DNA of 64,000 bases from Sphingomonadales bacterium 39-57-19 (GCA_002282385.1 NCJG01000003.1:62001-126000); one strand, 5' to 3'; shown: positions 1-8,942, numbered from the stretch's first letter. Program-made: numbers and translations. Notes: generated by a model not told the origin, from the letters alone.

Positions 1-247
1 TTGCATTCCGGGTATCATTATGGCGGGCGCGGTGTTGCTTAAGAAAAGCAGCAACCCAACCGATGAAGAAATCGACGCGGCAATCACGAACTTGTGCCGT
101 TGCGGCGTGTATCCACGCCTGCGCGACGCTATCAAACGGGCCGGACGCGTTATGCGCGGCGAAGAGCGTATCGCTGCTGCGCCACCGCCGGGAATTACAC
201 CTGAAGATGCCGCGCGGGCGGTTCCTGCGCTGACGGTTGCCGATTAA
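1..247 (+). CDS. (2Fe-2S)-binding small subunit of an isoquinoline 1-oxidoreductase-type enzyme (C-terminal part)
   Basis: The gene is cut by the left edge; the visible frame begins with a C-x-P-G-x-I-M-A-G stretch and continues to N-L-C-R-C-G-x-Y-P-R-x-R-D-A-I. That second motif is the classical second 2Fe-2S cluster signature of the small subunit of xanthine-dehydrogenase/isoquinoline-oxidoreductase family enzymes. Such subunits pass electrons from a molybdopterin large subunit, here presumably encoded elsewhere because the next gene is an unrelated gene on the other strand. A low-complexity Ala/Pro-rich tail follows the cluster domain. The family is clear; the substrate is not. Confidence 0.85.
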   Translation, partial: CIPGIIMAGAVLLKKSSNPTDEEIDAAITNLCRCGVYPRLRDAIKRAGRVMRGEERIAAAPPPGITPEDAARAVPALTVAD

Positions 248-249
248 GT

Positions 250-834
250 TTAACCCTGCAGTTCAATATCCCAATACAACCAGTCATGCCATGTTTCGTG
301 CAGATGGTTCGGCGGGAACGCACGGCCTCTGTCTTGCAATTGCCAGCTGGTGGGACGGATCGCGGCCATGTTCAGCTGCATATGCGCTTGCTTTGGCGTG
401 CGCCCGCCTTTTTTCAGATTGCAGTGCAGGCATGCCGTGGTGACATTTTCCCAGCTCGTGATGCCGCCCAAACGGCGCGGAACGATATGGTCAAAGGTCA
501 GATTGTCGCCCGATCCGCAATATTGGCATTCAAACTTGTCACGCAGGAATAGGTTAAAGCGGGTGAATGCAGGATATTCCGATGGCTTCACATATTGGCG
601 CAGCGCGATAACCGACGGGATTTTCATATCCAGCCTTGGGCTATGGACATGCCGATCATAGTTCGAAACGATGTCGACCTTGTCGAGGAACACCGCCTTA
701 ATGGCGGCTTGCCACGGCCATAAGCTTAATGGATAATAGCTCAACGGCGTGTAATCGGCGTTGAGTACCAATGCCGGGCAGTTTTCCGGGTGCCTTGCGC
801 GGCCCGCTGCTTCGAAAGTTCCGGTATGCAACAT
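250..834 (-). CDS. HNH endonuclease
   Basis: A 194-residue protein with a complete HNH nuclease core: the C103-x2-C106 knuckle, D115-H116 of the metal/catalytic site, N130, and the second knuckle C135-x2-C138. The approximately 95-residue N-terminal part is typical of the standalone HNH proteins common in alphaproteobacterial chromosomes. It ends 2 bases from the convergent neighbour. A purine-rich GGGAG stretch lies upstream of the start. Whether it acts on phage DNA, in repair, or in housekeeping cannot be told from the sequence; no methylase or restriction partner is adjacent. Confidence 0.85.
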   Translation of the reverse strand: MLHTGTFEAAGRARHPENCPALVLNADYTPLSYYPLSLWPWQAAIKAVFLDKVDIVSNYDRHVHSPRLDMKIPSVIALRQYVKPSEYPAFTRFNLFLRDKFECQYCGSGDNLTFDHIVPRRLGGITSWENVTTACLHCNLKKGGRTPKQAHMQLNMAAIRPTSWQLQDRGRAFPPNHLHETWHDWLYWDIELQG

Positions 835-1038
835 AAGTCGAACCCTACTCCCTTTATGTCATACATGCTTTAAGCGTATCAACGTTACAGCAATCTGACA
901 GTCATCAACCTATTTGCACATATGGTGACGTCAAGAGGGCAAAGGCACCGGATATGGTATTTTTTGGGGATATGTTTTTTGCGTGCGAATGACTTTTTGA
1001 AGCAATATCTGCCTGCGCTGCCGCAATGTGATGGCGCA

Positions 1039-1881
1039 GTGGTGACGCGGTTCGCGCCGAGTCCCAATGGGCGACTGCATCTGGGGCATGCCTTTTCGGC
1101 ATTATGCGCGCATGATTTTGTGCGGGCTTTGGATGGCCAGTTCCATCTGCGGATTGAAGATATTGACGGAACACGCAGCCGTGCCGAGCATGTCGCGGCG
1201 ATCATGTCGGATATGGACTGGCTTGGGCTTCATCATGACGGCGCGGTACAATTTCAATCGCAAAACATTGCCAGATATGAAGCGGCCCGCGATCGGTTGG
1301 TCGCGGACGGGCTATTATACCGCTGCAGCTGTACACGAAGCGATATTGCCAATGCTCTCAAGCACAAGCCGGTGCCGCATGGTCCAGATGGCCCCCATTA
1401 TCCCGGAACGTGCCGGGACAGCGACATTGACCCGTCCGTGCCGCACAGCTTGCGGATTGATATGGCCAAAGCCGTGGCGCAGTCGGGGCTGTTGCATTGG
1501 ATGGATTTGGCGGCTGGACCGCAATTTGCAGACCCAATGGCATTTGGCGATGTTGTTCTGTGGCGCAAAGATGCACCTGCATCATACCATCTGGCCGCAA
1601 CCATCGACGATGCCGCCGATAGCGTGTCGCATGTCGTGCGTGGCCAAGACCTTTTCGGATATACCGCCATTCACAGGCTGTTGCAGAAACTGTTGGATTT
1701 GCCTGAACCCACATATTGGCATCATCCGCTGTTGTTGGACGCGAGCGATGAAAAACTGGCGAAGAGCAAATCCTCACCTGCGCTTTCGGACCGGCGGTTG
1801 GCGGGCGAATGCGGCGATGGACTTATTAATAATTTGCGTCAGGGAACGCTACCGCTTGGAATCTCGCTATCTCACGCCTAA
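1039..1881 (+). CDS. gluQ: Glutamyl-Q tRNA(Asp) synthetase
   Basis: A truncated glutamyl-tRNA synthetase paralogue (about 280 residues) that glutamylates queuosine in the anticodon of tRNA-Asp. The N-terminus carries R-F-A-P-S-P-N-G and the H-L-G-H version of the HIGH signature. A zinc site is visible as C-x-C plus Y-x3-C around the middle, and the C-terminus has K-L-A-K-S-K as its KMSKS loop. The anticodon-binding domain of true GltX is absent, as expected for GluQ. I place the start at GTG 1039 (or 1042), just before the conserved domain. An in-frame ATG at 922 would add 39 residues unlike the family. Confidence 0.88.
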   Translation: MVTRFAPSPNGRLHLGHAFSALCAHDFVRALDGQFHLRIEDIDGTRSRAEHVAAIMSDMDWLGLHHDGAVQFQSQNIARYEAARDRLVADGLLYRCSCTRSDIANALKHKPVPHGPDGPHYPGTCRDSDIDPSVPHSLRIDMAKAVAQSGLLHWMDLAAGPQFADPMAFGDVVLWRKDAPASYHLAATIDDAADSVSHVVRGQDLFGYTAIHRLLQKLLDLPEPTYWHHPLLLDASDEKLAKSKSSPALSDRRLAGECGDGLINNLRQGTLPLGISLSHA

Positions 1882-1924
1882 ATAGACGCAGCGGGGTATT
1901 GGCCCCGGACAAGGATTTCTCCCG

Positions 1925-2152
1925 ATGACTATTTTGCTGGTTCTCCTCACCATTGGCGCAGCTGGTGCCGTGGCATTTGCACTTATCCGTGGCCTTCATG
2001 CGTTCGCCAATTTGCGACCAACAGATGTTGACGAGGCAGGCCTGCCCAAATCGCTCACCGTGCAGAACAAGATGATGTTCGCCCGCGTCAAATGGCAGGC
2101 CATTACTATCGGTTTGCTTGCTGTGCTCGTCGTGGTCGCCGGCTCGCAATAA
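1925..2152 (+). CDS. HIG1-domain / twin-transmembrane small protein
   Basis: A 75-residue protein with two hydrophobic helices (about residues 3-22 and 55-72) joined by a polar loop with N-K-M-M-x-A-R-V-x-x-Q, the pattern of HIG1-type small inner-membrane proteins common in alphaproteobacteria. Related mitochondrial proteins associate with respiratory supercomplexes; the bacterial role is uncertain. An AAGGAT ribosome-binding site lies about 9 bases upstream. It precedes the cobalamin adenosyltransferase by 16 bases, so the two are probably co-transcribed, an arrangement I infer rather than know to be conserved. Confidence 0.75.
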   Translation: MTILLVLLTIGAAGAVAFALIRGLHAFANLRPTDVDEAGLPKSLTVQNKMMFARVKWQAITIGLLAVLVVVAGSQ

Positions 2153-2168
2153 GCGGGCGGCATCCGAC

Positions 2169-2750
2169 ATGGTCAAGCTCAACAAGATTTACACGCGCAC
2201 CGGCGACGACGGGACTACTGGCCTCGTCGATGGCTCGCGCGTGTCAAAGACCAACGCGCGCTTGCATGCTATTGGCGAAGTCGATGAAACCAACAGCGCG
2301 CTTGGCGTAGCGCTTCAGACGTTGGCAGCGGATGAGGGCGAAACGCCTTTGGTCGCTGAATTGCGGCGTATCCAGAACGACCTGTTTGATCTGGGTGCCG
2401 ATATCGCAACCCCCGGCGAAAGTTTTGAACCATCACCGATGGAGTTGCGGATTGTGTCGTCTCAAGTTGAATGGCTTGAGGCAGCGATCGATAAAGCCAA
2501 TGAGCAACTTCCACCGTTGACCAGTTTCATTTTGCCCGGCGGCAGCTTGGCAGCAGCGCATATGCATATGGCGCGCGCCATTTCACGCCGTGCCGAACGG
2601 GCGCTGGTCGCGGCATCGCTGGACGTTTCGGTAAATCCGCAGGCGTTGAACTACATCAACCGTCTGTCGGACTATTTGTTCGTGCTATGCCGCCTGATCA
2701 ATTCGACGCGCGGTGGTGATATTATGTGGGTGCCGGGCGCATCGCGGTGA
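2169..2750 (+). CDS. PduO-type cob(I)alamin adenosyltransferase
   Basis: About 193 residues. It opens with V-K-L-N-K-I-Y-T-R-T-G-D-D-G-x-T-G-L, the ATP-binding N-terminus of PduO/MMAB-type ATP:cob(I)alamin adenosyltransferases, and carries the R-R-A-E-R motif and the conserved L-N-R-L-S-D-Y-L-F near the C-terminus. It makes adenosylcobalamin for B12-dependent enzymes. The start at ATG 2169 matches family N-termini; an in-frame ATG at 2118 overlaps the previous gene and adds residues not seen in the family. No other B12 gene is nearby. Confidence 0.93.
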   Translation: MVKLNKIYTRTGDDGTTGLVDGSRVSKTNARLHAIGEVDETNSALGVALQTLAADEGETPLVAELRRIQNDLFDLGADIATPGESFEPSPMELRIVSSQVEWLEAAIDKANEQLPPLTSFILPGGSLAAAHMHMARAISRRAERALVAASLDVSVNPQALNYINRLSDYLFVLCRLINSTRGGDIMWVPGASR

Positions 2751-2782
2751 ACGCAGAAGCGTCGATCCTGATTTGAGGCCCC

Positions 2783-3637
2783 CTAACGCTTACGGCCGCA
2801 TGGCCCCAGCGCATCAATGATAAATTTATAGTCAGCTTGCGCGCGCGCAGCGTCTTGATCGCCCGCTGTTTCTATGCGGTCGGTGGGAAGGCTGCGCGGT
2901 AGGCCACAGGCTAGCCGATACCATAGCAATGTGGATCGTTCCGGCGCGGTCGCAGACGAATCGATGACTTCAGCTGTCGATACAGCCCACTGCTTTTTCT
3001 CATTCGGCCGGCTAAGTACCGTGAGTGAGACTGGCTGGTCCTTTTCGGTCTTCAGGAAAATCTGTGTTTCGCCTTCGCCGAGAACCGTTCCAGCGCTATG
3101 GAAAGCACTGGCGACACCTATGATGCGTTGCGGTGCATCACGCAAGACAGCCTCTTGTGTGATGCGGCGGACCAAAGCATCATTTGTCGGACTGAAATTT
3201 GCGAGCGCGTTGGGGCGAGACAAACGGATTTCGCCCGTTCGGCTCGCAACAGGGCTACCAAATAGGAACAACCGCTGTTTTTTTAATTTGGGCACTTTGC
3301 CCTTCGCACTCTTGGGCACATCCAGCACAAAGCGGACGCGGTCGGCAATGCCGCCTTCGCCGCGAATCAACGCCATAACATCGGCTTCGATCAGCATGCG
3401 TTGTAGAGATGTGGGCACGCCTATGGCTTGTTCAGGGGCAACTTTGGCCGCTTTGCGGACAGTAACATCAATGATCAGAGGCGATATGACGACCAAATCG
3501 GCGACATCCGAATAACTCGCAGTTTCAGCTTCAATGGCAAGTGCAGGCGGCAGGGTGGCCACGGGTTTGGCAGATGCGGCATTGCCCAAACCCATCAAAA
3601 CCAAGCATAAAATCACTTTCACTTGCGAAATTCGCAT
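2783..3637 (-). CDS. Secreted protein of unknown function
   Basis: About 284 residues from ATG 3637, which has an AGGAAGGG ribosome-binding site and begins a signal peptide (hydrophobic stretch after M-R-I-S-Q-V-K, cleavage likely after A-S-A). An upstream in-frame start at 3688 would bury the signal peptide. I recognise no catalytic motif. The mature part looks globular and mixed alpha/beta, with two Cys (one in W-Y-R-L-A-C-G, one in the G-P-C-G tail) that could pair in the periplasm. It is convergent with the adenosyltransferase and has its own promoter region shared with the tonB operon. Confidence 0.75.
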   Translation of the reverse strand: MRISQVKVILCLVLMGLGNAASAKPVATLPPALAIEAETASYSDVADLVVISPLIIDVTVRKAAKVAPEQAIGVPTSLQRMLIEADVMALIRGEGGIADRVRFVLDVPKSAKGKVPKLKKQRLFLFGSPVASRTGEIRLSRPNALANFSPTNDALVRRITQEAVLRDAPQRIIGVASAFHSAGTVLGEGETQIFLKTEKDQPVSLTVLSRPNEKKQWAVSTAEVIDSSATAPERSTLLWYRLACGLPRSLPTDRIETAGDQDAARAQADYKFIIDALGPCGRKR

Positions 3638-3892
3638 TAAACAACCCTTCCTGAAACCGACATCCGCCGCCGGTTTTACGTATATCACATCGTAGCATTA
3701 TGTGAACCTGTCCATGAATTGCGTCTGAATCGCAGAATCCGGATTGCTTGGCATGTTAGGGTTGGCTAATGCGTCGATGAATCGAGTAAAAAAAAAGATA
3801 GTTTTCGATATCGCGAGGGTACGTGGGAGGCATATTAAAACATGCGTCCTTAATGTATTATTTTGTTTTGAAGGTAGGAGAGTTGTTTCCGC

Positions 3893-4540
3893 ATGGCATA
3901 TGCTGATCAAGATGGGATGAGCACAAACCGTTTGGTTTCTGTCGTCATTGTACTCCTTCTTCACGCTTTCCTCGGTTATGCCTTGGTGACTGGCCTCGCA
4001 TATGATGCGGTCGTCGCGATCAAGGAAAAGATGACCGTGGTCGACGTGAAAGAAGAAGAGCCACCCGAAGAAGAAGAACCACCACCAGAGCCAGAGAAGC
4101 AAATCGAGCCTCCGGTCGTTTCGCCTCCACCAATGGTGGTGACAGTGGCTCCGCCACCAACGGTTCGTACGGTTGATACGCCGCCACCTGCGGCTCCAAT
4201 CGTGCCAACAGCTGCGCCACCAGCGCCTCCGCCGCCGCCAGCAGGTCCTACTGCTGAAGCGAAGCCACGGGGTAACCCAGGCAACTGGGCAAACACGAAT
4301 GACTATCCGTCGCGTGCTTTGCAGCAGGAGCGTGAGGGTACAACCGGGTTCCGCGTTACTATTGGCGTTGATGGTCGTGTCATTGATTGCCAAGTTACGC
4401 AGTCCAGCGGCCATGCTGATCTTGATGCGGCAACCTGCACCAACGTGAAGCGCCGTGCGCGCTTTGAACCCGCCGTTCGTAATGGCGAAAAGGTTCAAGG
4501 TTCGTATTCAAACCGCGTACGGTGGCAGATACCGAAATAA
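3893..4540 (+). CDS. tonB: Energy transducer TonB
   Basis: A 215-residue TonB: short cytoplasmic N-terminus, one membrane anchor at about residues 14-36, then an acidic and proline-rich spacer (runs of E-E-P-P and P-P-P) spanning roughly residues 53-120, and a C-terminal TonB domain with Y-P-x-x-A and a G-x-V-x-x-C-x-V-T-x-S-S-G motif. It links the ExbBD proton channel to outer-membrane TonB-dependent receptors. It heads a four-gene cluster with exbB and two exbD genes. A TAGGAGAG ribosome-binding site precedes the start. Two Cys in the C-terminal domain may form a disulfide. Confidence 0.93.
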   Translation: MAYADQDGMSTNRLVSVVIVLLLHAFLGYALVTGLAYDAVVAIKEKMTVVDVKEEEPPEEEEPPPEPEKQIEPPVVSPPPMVVTVAPPPTVRTVDTPPPAAPIVPTAAPPAPPPPPAGPTAEAKPRGNPGNWANTNDYPSRALQQEREGTTGFRVTIGVDGRVIDCQVTQSSGHADLDAATCTNVKRRARFEPAVRNGEKVQGSYSNRVRWQIPK

Positions 4541-4620
4541 TTTTTCTGGCCCGGTATGGGGGGAGCCTTGGTTCCGGGCCTCATTTGCTAGCAAGTAATA
4601 TTTTTTGAGAGGTAGTTAAA

Positions 4621-5379
4621 ATGTCGATTTTGTTTCTGACCGCGGCCGGTGCCGCACCTGAGGCCGCCGCACAATTCGGTCTTATCCCTGCGCTTAAAGA
4701 AGGCGGACCAATCTCCATCGCGATTTTCTCCGTGATGGTCATCATGTCGGTTTTCTCGTTCTACATCATGTTCACGAAGCTTTTTGAACAGCAGAAGGTT
4801 CTGAACCAGTATAAGGACGTTCGTGCGCAATTCTGGCGCGCAGCTACGCTTGAAGAAGGCGCAGCAAAGCTCGATAAGAACAGTGCATATCGTCAGGTCG
4901 TTGACGACGGCATCGAAGCTAAAAAGCAGCATAGCCTTTTGACTGATCCAGTCGAAGCACATGACTGGCTGCATGGCGCGATGGCGCGTTCGGAAGATTC
5001 CATTAACAACAAGCTTGGAAGCGGCCTTCCGTTCCTCGCAACGGTTGGTGCAACGGCTCCTTTCGTTGGTCTGCTTGGTACGGTTATCGGCATCTACTCG
5101 GCGCTGATCAAAATCGGTATTGCTGGTCAGGCTGACATCGGCAAGATCGCTGGTCCAGTTGGTGAAGCACTGATCATGACCGCAATTGGTCTGTTCGTTG
5201 CTGTTCCTGCTGTTCTTGCGTACAACTGGCTTCAGGCACGTAACAAGACAATCGCACGTAGCCTTTCGACCTTCTCGAACGATGTGCTTGGTTACATCTC
5301 TTCGGGCGGCCGCGTTAAGCCTGCTGTTCCTGCCGCTGCACCAGCTGGTAAGCCAGCACCTGCAGCAGCTAAGAAGTAA
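4621..5379 (+). CDS. exbB: MotA/TolQ/ExbB proton channel family protein
   Basis: A 252-residue ExbB with a hydrophobic N-terminal segment, a first membrane helix at about residues 35-55 and two further helices around residues 135-160 and 180-200. The conserved G-L-L-G-T-V-x-G-I stretch of the channel family is present. The last 20 residues are an Ala/Pro/Lys tail. It forms the stator channel with ExbD and drives TonB using the proton gradient across the inner membrane. It follows tonB by 80 bases and has an AGAGG ribosome-binding site. Confidence 0.95.
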   Translation: MSILFLTAAGAAPEAAAQFGLIPALKEGGPISIAIFSVMVIMSVFSFYIMFTKLFEQQKVLNQYKDVRAQFWRAATLEEGAAKLDKNSAYRQVVDDGIEAKKQHSLLTDPVEAHDWLHGAMARSEDSINNKLGSGLPFLATVGATAPFVGLLGTVIGIYSALIKIGIAGQADIGKIAGPVGEALIMTAIGLFVAVPAVLAYNWLQARNKTIARSLSTFSNDVLGYISSGGRVKPAVPAAAPAGKPAPAAAKK

Positions 5380-5471
5380 TATTGGGTTAGGGCCGCGTTT
5401 CGGCGCGGCCCATCCGCCAGCAACCGCTGGCGCTCGATTTTTGACCCAATTTATTTAGAGAGGATTGGCCA

Positions 5472-6014
5472 ATGGCAATCAGTTCAGGAGGCGGCGGCAA
5501 TGATGCGCCAATGTCTGACATCAACACGACGCCGCTCGTCGACGTCATGCTGGTGCTCCTCATCGTATTCCTCATCGCAATTCCGGTCGCTATCCAAACA
5601 GTGAAGATGGACATTCCGGTCATCAAGTTTGAACCAACAAAGGCAAAGCGTGAAAACGTTCTTCTGTCGGTGACAACAACTGATGTAGCGGGACGTGACC
5701 CCGGTGACCCTGCTTATGAGGGTGCAAATCCGAATGGCGAGTGCCGTATTTACTGGAACGTAACGCCAGTCGATTCAACCGAGTTGGTGGACCGTGCAGC
5801 GAAGCATTTGAAGGCAGAATTTGAAAAGCTGGGTGGCGAAGAAGCTGCTGCGGCTGGTCTGATCGAACCGGACATGCTGCCAGAGGCACACATTCGTGGT
5901 GATATCAACACACCCTATCGTTGCGTCGGTGGTGCAATTTACACCATGCAGATGGCCGGTTTTGCGCGTGTTGGCTTCATTTCATCGCCGTTCGAAAACG
6001 CGAACGTGCAGTAA
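5472..6014 (+). CDS. exbD: ExbD-type biopolymer transporter (first paralogue, long form)
   Basis: A 180-residue ExbD with a cytoplasmic N-terminus, the signature D-I-N-T-T-P-L-V-D (proton-carrying D24), one membrane helix to about residue 45 and a periplasmic domain. The periplasmic domain is longer than in the second paralogue because of an insert near residues 70-90 and an acidic Glu/Ala helix around residues 120-137. It has two Cys, one in G-E-C-R-I-Y and one in Y-R-C-V-G-G, that could form a disulfide. It has an AGAGAGG ribosome-binding site. It lies between exbB and the second exbD and is presumably part of the same complex. Confidence 0.93.
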   Translation: MAISSGGGGNDAPMSDINTTPLVDVMLVLLIVFLIAIPVAIQTVKMDIPVIKFEPTKAKRENVLLSVTTTDVAGRDPGDPAYEGANPNGECRIYWNVTPVDSTELVDRAAKHLKAEFEKLGGEEAAAAGLIEPDMLPEAHIRGDINTPYRCVGGAIYTMQMAGFARVGFISSPFENANVQ

Positions 6015-6035
6015 GTAATTTAAGGAGCAATCATC

Positions 6036-6491
6036 ATGGCAATGAGTGGCGGTAACGATGATGGCCAGCCGATGATGGAAATGAACACAACGCCGTTAAT
6101 CGACGTTATGCTCGTTCTCCTCATCATGCTGATGATCACCATCCCCCCGGTTTCGCACGCCGTAAACATTGACCTTCCGGTCAATGATCCAAATGCGCCA
6201 CCACCGGAAGTTCCGATCGATCCTGTTATTAACAAGATCATCATTCTTCCAAACAGCACAATTCAGTGGAACGGCACGCCGGTTTCGCTTCAGCAGATGG
6301 AACAGTATCTGGTCCGGACGACGTCAATGAATCCGGAACCTGAGCTTCAGTTCCAACCAGCCCCAACGGCGCCATATGACACCGTTGATAAGGCACTGGT
6401 TTCTGTAAAGCGTAGTGGCATCTCGAAATTCGGTTTTGTCGGCAACGAACAATACCGCGTCTTCGGCAAAGCTTCGCGTGAGGGTCGGTAG
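6036..6491 (+). CDS. exbD: ExbD-type biopolymer transporter (second paralogue)
   Basis: A 151-residue ExbD with M-N-T-T-P-L-I-D (D23), a single membrane helix and a compact periplasmic domain ending in F-G-F-V-G-N-E-Q-Y. It starts 21 bases after the first exbD with an AAGGAG ribosome-binding site and is the last gene before a strong terminator. Two different ExbD proteins in one tonB operon are known in xanthomonads and sphingomonads; there one may be needed only for some receptors. Which paralogue is dispensable here cannot be read from sequence. Confidence 0.93.
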   Translation: MAMSGGNDDGQPMMEMNTTPLIDVMLVLLIMLMITIPPVSHAVNIDLPVNDPNAPPPEVPIDPVINKIIILPNSTIQWNGTPVSLQQMEQYLVRTTSMNPEPELQFQPAPTAPYDTVDKALVSVKRSGISKFGFVGNEQYRVFGKASREGR

Positions 6492-6520
6492 TTTCCGAAC
6501 CTTCCGTTAAATCGACATTG

Positions 6521-6553
6521 AAAAAGGCGGTGCAGAAATGCGCCGCCTTTTTT
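6521..6553 (+). terminator. Rho-independent terminator of the tonB-exbBDD operon
   Basis: A 14-base-pair stem (AAAAAGGCGGTGCA paired with TGCGCCGCCTTTTT, one G-U) closes a GAAA tetraloop and is followed by a T tract. It lies 29 bases downstream of the second exbD. Confidence 0.93.
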
Positions 6554-6611
6554 ATTGTCTGCTGTGACGACCAAGGGACACACCGGTCCATTGGTCGCTG
6601 TTGTTTGTGTA

Positions 6612-7922
6612 TTATTTGCTGACGGACAGCCGGCTCATCAAGATTGCTGCGCGCTTTGCCTGACGCTTGATGCTCGCAAGGTCGACTGTTTCCCCGGGGG
6701 CGTGATCGCCTTTGCTATAGACGCCAAGGCCAACGAGGCCGTCGACATCATTGGCGACGAAGCTGATGTCCCCTGCACCGCGCTTCAACGGGTCGAGCGG
6801 CGGTTGGGCATCCAGCCCCAGATCCTGATTCACAAGATTGAGTTGCGCCAACAACGCCTTGTTGCCCTCTGTCGGTGCCATCGCCGGATAGCCGCCGGGA
6901 TCAAAGCTGATCTTGGCGCTGGTCTTTGGTGCAGATGCCGACACGATGGCCTGCATCTTCTGCCGGACCCGCGCACTTTGGTCTTCGGATAAGGTCCGGA
7001 AGTCACCGCGCGCGATGGCTATGCCGGGAATGATGTTGGTCTTCCCCTTGGCACTTGCACGGACGCCATCACTGTCGAAGCCCGCCTCTTGCCCCGCGGC
7101 AATCAAACCGACGTTAAATGTCAGATTTGGCTCGGGCAGCTCTGTGCGGAATTGATGAATGATGCGCGCCAGTTCAAACGCTGCGCCATCGCCGTACGTG
7201 GAATCAAAAATCAGCGAGCTATGCCCGGTGACGCCGGAAACCTCCAACTTCCAACTGTTCGACGACCGGCGGGCGATAACGCCCATGTCCTTGCCATCCT
7301 CAATCGAAAGTCCTTCGAAATCGAGTGCGACATCCACAGTCTTGCCGGCGGCAATCAACGGTGCGCGGGTAATCTCGATTGGGTCGCCTGCGTCCTCTTC
7401 ATCACCTGTCATATGAATTTCGATATGCGCGTCCTTCAGCGTGCCCGCTGCCTGCATGGCGCGCAAAGCAGACACGATGACGACCATGCCGCCCTTGTCG
7501 TCGCCAGCACCCGGGCCAACGGCTTCATCGCCGTTGCGGACGAATTTCTGGAAGGGGCTATCGGCTTCAAAAACGGTATCGAGATGTGCGATCAGTAAAA
7601 GCTTCTTTGCGCCCTTCTTGCCCGCCTTTGTTGCGACTAGGTGCCCAGCGCGTCCAGCCTTGGCCATATCCAGCCATGCCACCTTGAACCCAAGCGGTTC
7701 GAGCTCAGCGCGCATCATATCGTCGACGGTTTTGACGCCAGCGAAGTTCATCGTTCCCGAATTTTGGTTGACCATCCGCTCCAGCAAGGCAACCGAGCGT
7801 TCATATTCCGCGTCAACGGTTGCGGCCATCTTGGCTTCCGGTTGTGAAAGCTCGGCAAAAGCCGGTGTTGAAAGCGCTAAGAGCGCAACGCTGCTCATCA
7901 AAGACAGGGCTTGGAATTTCAT
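6612..7922 (-). CDS. Secreted M20 family metallopeptidase (glutamate carboxypeptidase-like)
   Basis: A 436-residue protein with a signal peptide (cleavage after A-F-A, about residue 23). The di-zinc site of M20 peptidases is complete: H113 and D115 in I-A-H-L-D-T-V, bridging D141 in G-A-G-D-D-K-G-G, and catalytic E175/E176 in T-G-D-E-E. The late His ligand is in K-G-D-H-A-P-G-E. The dimerisation/lid domain sits at about residues 215-330. Closest in pattern to carboxypeptidase G2-type enzymes that remove C-terminal glutamate or act on dipeptides in the periplasm. Monocistronic. Confidence 0.88.
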   Translation of the reverse strand: MKFQALSLMSSVALLALSTPAFAELSQPEAKMAATVDAEYERSVALLERMVNQNSGTMNFAGVKTVDDMMRAELEPLGFKVAWLDMAKAGRAGHLVATKAGKKGAKKLLLIAHLDTVFEADSPFQKFVRNGDEAVGPGAGDDKGGMVVIVSALRAMQAAGTLKDAHIEIHMTGDEEDAGDPIEITRAPLIAAGKTVDVALDFEGLSIEDGKDMGVIARRSSNSWKLEVSGVTGHSSLIFDSTYGDGAAFELARIIHQFRTELPEPNLTFNVGLIAAGQEAGFDSDGVRASAKGKTNIIPGIAIARGDFRTLSEDQSARVRQKMQAIVSASAPKTSAKISFDPGGYPAMAPTEGNKALLAQLNLVNQDLGLDAQPPLDPLKRGAGDISFVANDVDGLVGLGVYSKGDHAPGETVDLASIKRQAKRAAILMSRLSVSK

Positions 7923-7994
7923 GACATACTCCTGAAGACTATAGCCATGATGTGCCGCGCTTTGTGCGTTCGGGCAAGGGCGTTGATGCGGAAC

Positions 7995-8933
7995 TTATGC
8001 GGCCTGCTTTTTCGTGAGGATGTGTTCGAGAATGAAATGCGGCACCGTCAGCGTTGATATCAGAATGAATGCAGACCGGACAATGCCCATGTCCGAAGGA
8101 ACGTCGCCTTGGTAGAGGAACATCAATACGCCTAACCCCAATGAAAGCGCGGACACGGCGGCCACAATGGCTGCCTTTTTCAATTTAGACAGGCCACCCG
8201 TTTCGCGCAGCGCGTCCGCCATATGTCGCGGCGAGTGCAGCCCGCAAAAGAAAACGGCAAATGCCACAAGTGGCGGGAGGAACAATGCGGCGGTGATACA
8301 GGCGAGCACTTCAAGCGCGCTTTGCGTGTCATCATGTCGGAACGCCCAATATGCAAAGACAAGGCTGCCCAACGCAGCAGGAACTGATGCCGCCCCAAGC
8401 AGCGCGGCGATCACGGCGCCGTTTTGGCTGCCCGTTAGCGCGGCAAATATCATCGCGACATCGTCGGGGCTGGCCAGCGCAGGCAAGGCGACCAATGCCC
8501 AGCCAACCATCATGGCCAGAAACGGATCTACGCCGCCGCGCCAATCACGGCTGAAATGGACTATTGAAATGAGCAGGAATGAAATGAGCGCCAGTTCCGG
8601 AAGCTGCAGCCATAAGACGACCATAGCGGCGGCGCATCCCACATAGCTGCAGATAATCTTGGCCTTGCCGGCGAATCCATTCTGCCCGAAATGGGCGGCA
8701 GCGATTTCGACATCCAGCGTGCCGTGGGGAATGCCTGCAAGCACGATGGCCAAAGCAGCCAGCATATTAGCCTCAACGCTGTCCATGCCGCCCAGAAGGC
8801 GGTCTACGGCAATCAGCAGCAGCGTTGCTGCCGGTAACGCAAACAGGCGCAACATTTTGGAAAATGTCGCGCCTGCAGAATGCGGATATAAAATTATATT
8901 CATACAGGAATGTACGCCGCCAGAGCGGCGCAC
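7995..8933 (-). CDS. blh: Brp/Blh family beta-carotene 15,15'-dioxygenase
   Basis: A membrane enzyme of about 312 residues that cleaves beta-carotene to retinal. Family motifs seen: G-I-P-H-G-T-L-D near the first helices, H-F-S-R-D-W, F-C-G-L-H-S-P-R-H-M-A-D-A and T-V-P-H-F-I-L-E close to the C-terminus; their His residues are the expected iron ligands. Several hydrophobic helices span the protein. The GTG at 8933 lies 9 bases after the rhodopsin stop and suggests translational coupling; an ATG at 8903 is the alternative start. Placed directly behind the rhodopsin gene, it presumably supplies its chromophore. Beta-carotene synthesis genes are not in the window. Confidence 0.92.
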   Translation of the reverse strand: MRRSGGVHSCMNIILYPHSAGATFSKMLRLFALPAATLLLIAVDRLLGGMDSVEANMLAALAIVLAGIPHGTLDVEIAAAHFGQNGFAGKAKIICSYVGCAAAMVVLWLQLPELALISFLLISIVHFSRDWRGGVDPFLAMMVGWALVALPALASPDDVAMIFAALTGSQNGAVIAALLGAASVPAALGSLVFAYWAFRHDDTQSALEVLACITAALFLPPLVAFAVFFCGLHSPRHMADALRETGGLSKLKKAAIVAAVSALSLGLGVLMFLYQGDVPSDMGIVRSAFILISTLTVPHFILEHILTKKQAA

Positions 8934-8942
8934 GTCCAGTGT

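Noticed and set aside
922..1038. Upstream ATG start of gluQ at 922
   Set aside because: It adds 39 residues with no family similarity, and the catalytic domain begins right after GTG 1039/1042.
3698..4498. Minus-strand frame rich in Trp and Arg opposite tonB
   Set aside because: It is the shadow of the proline/glutamate-rich TonB spacer, with no family-like sequence.
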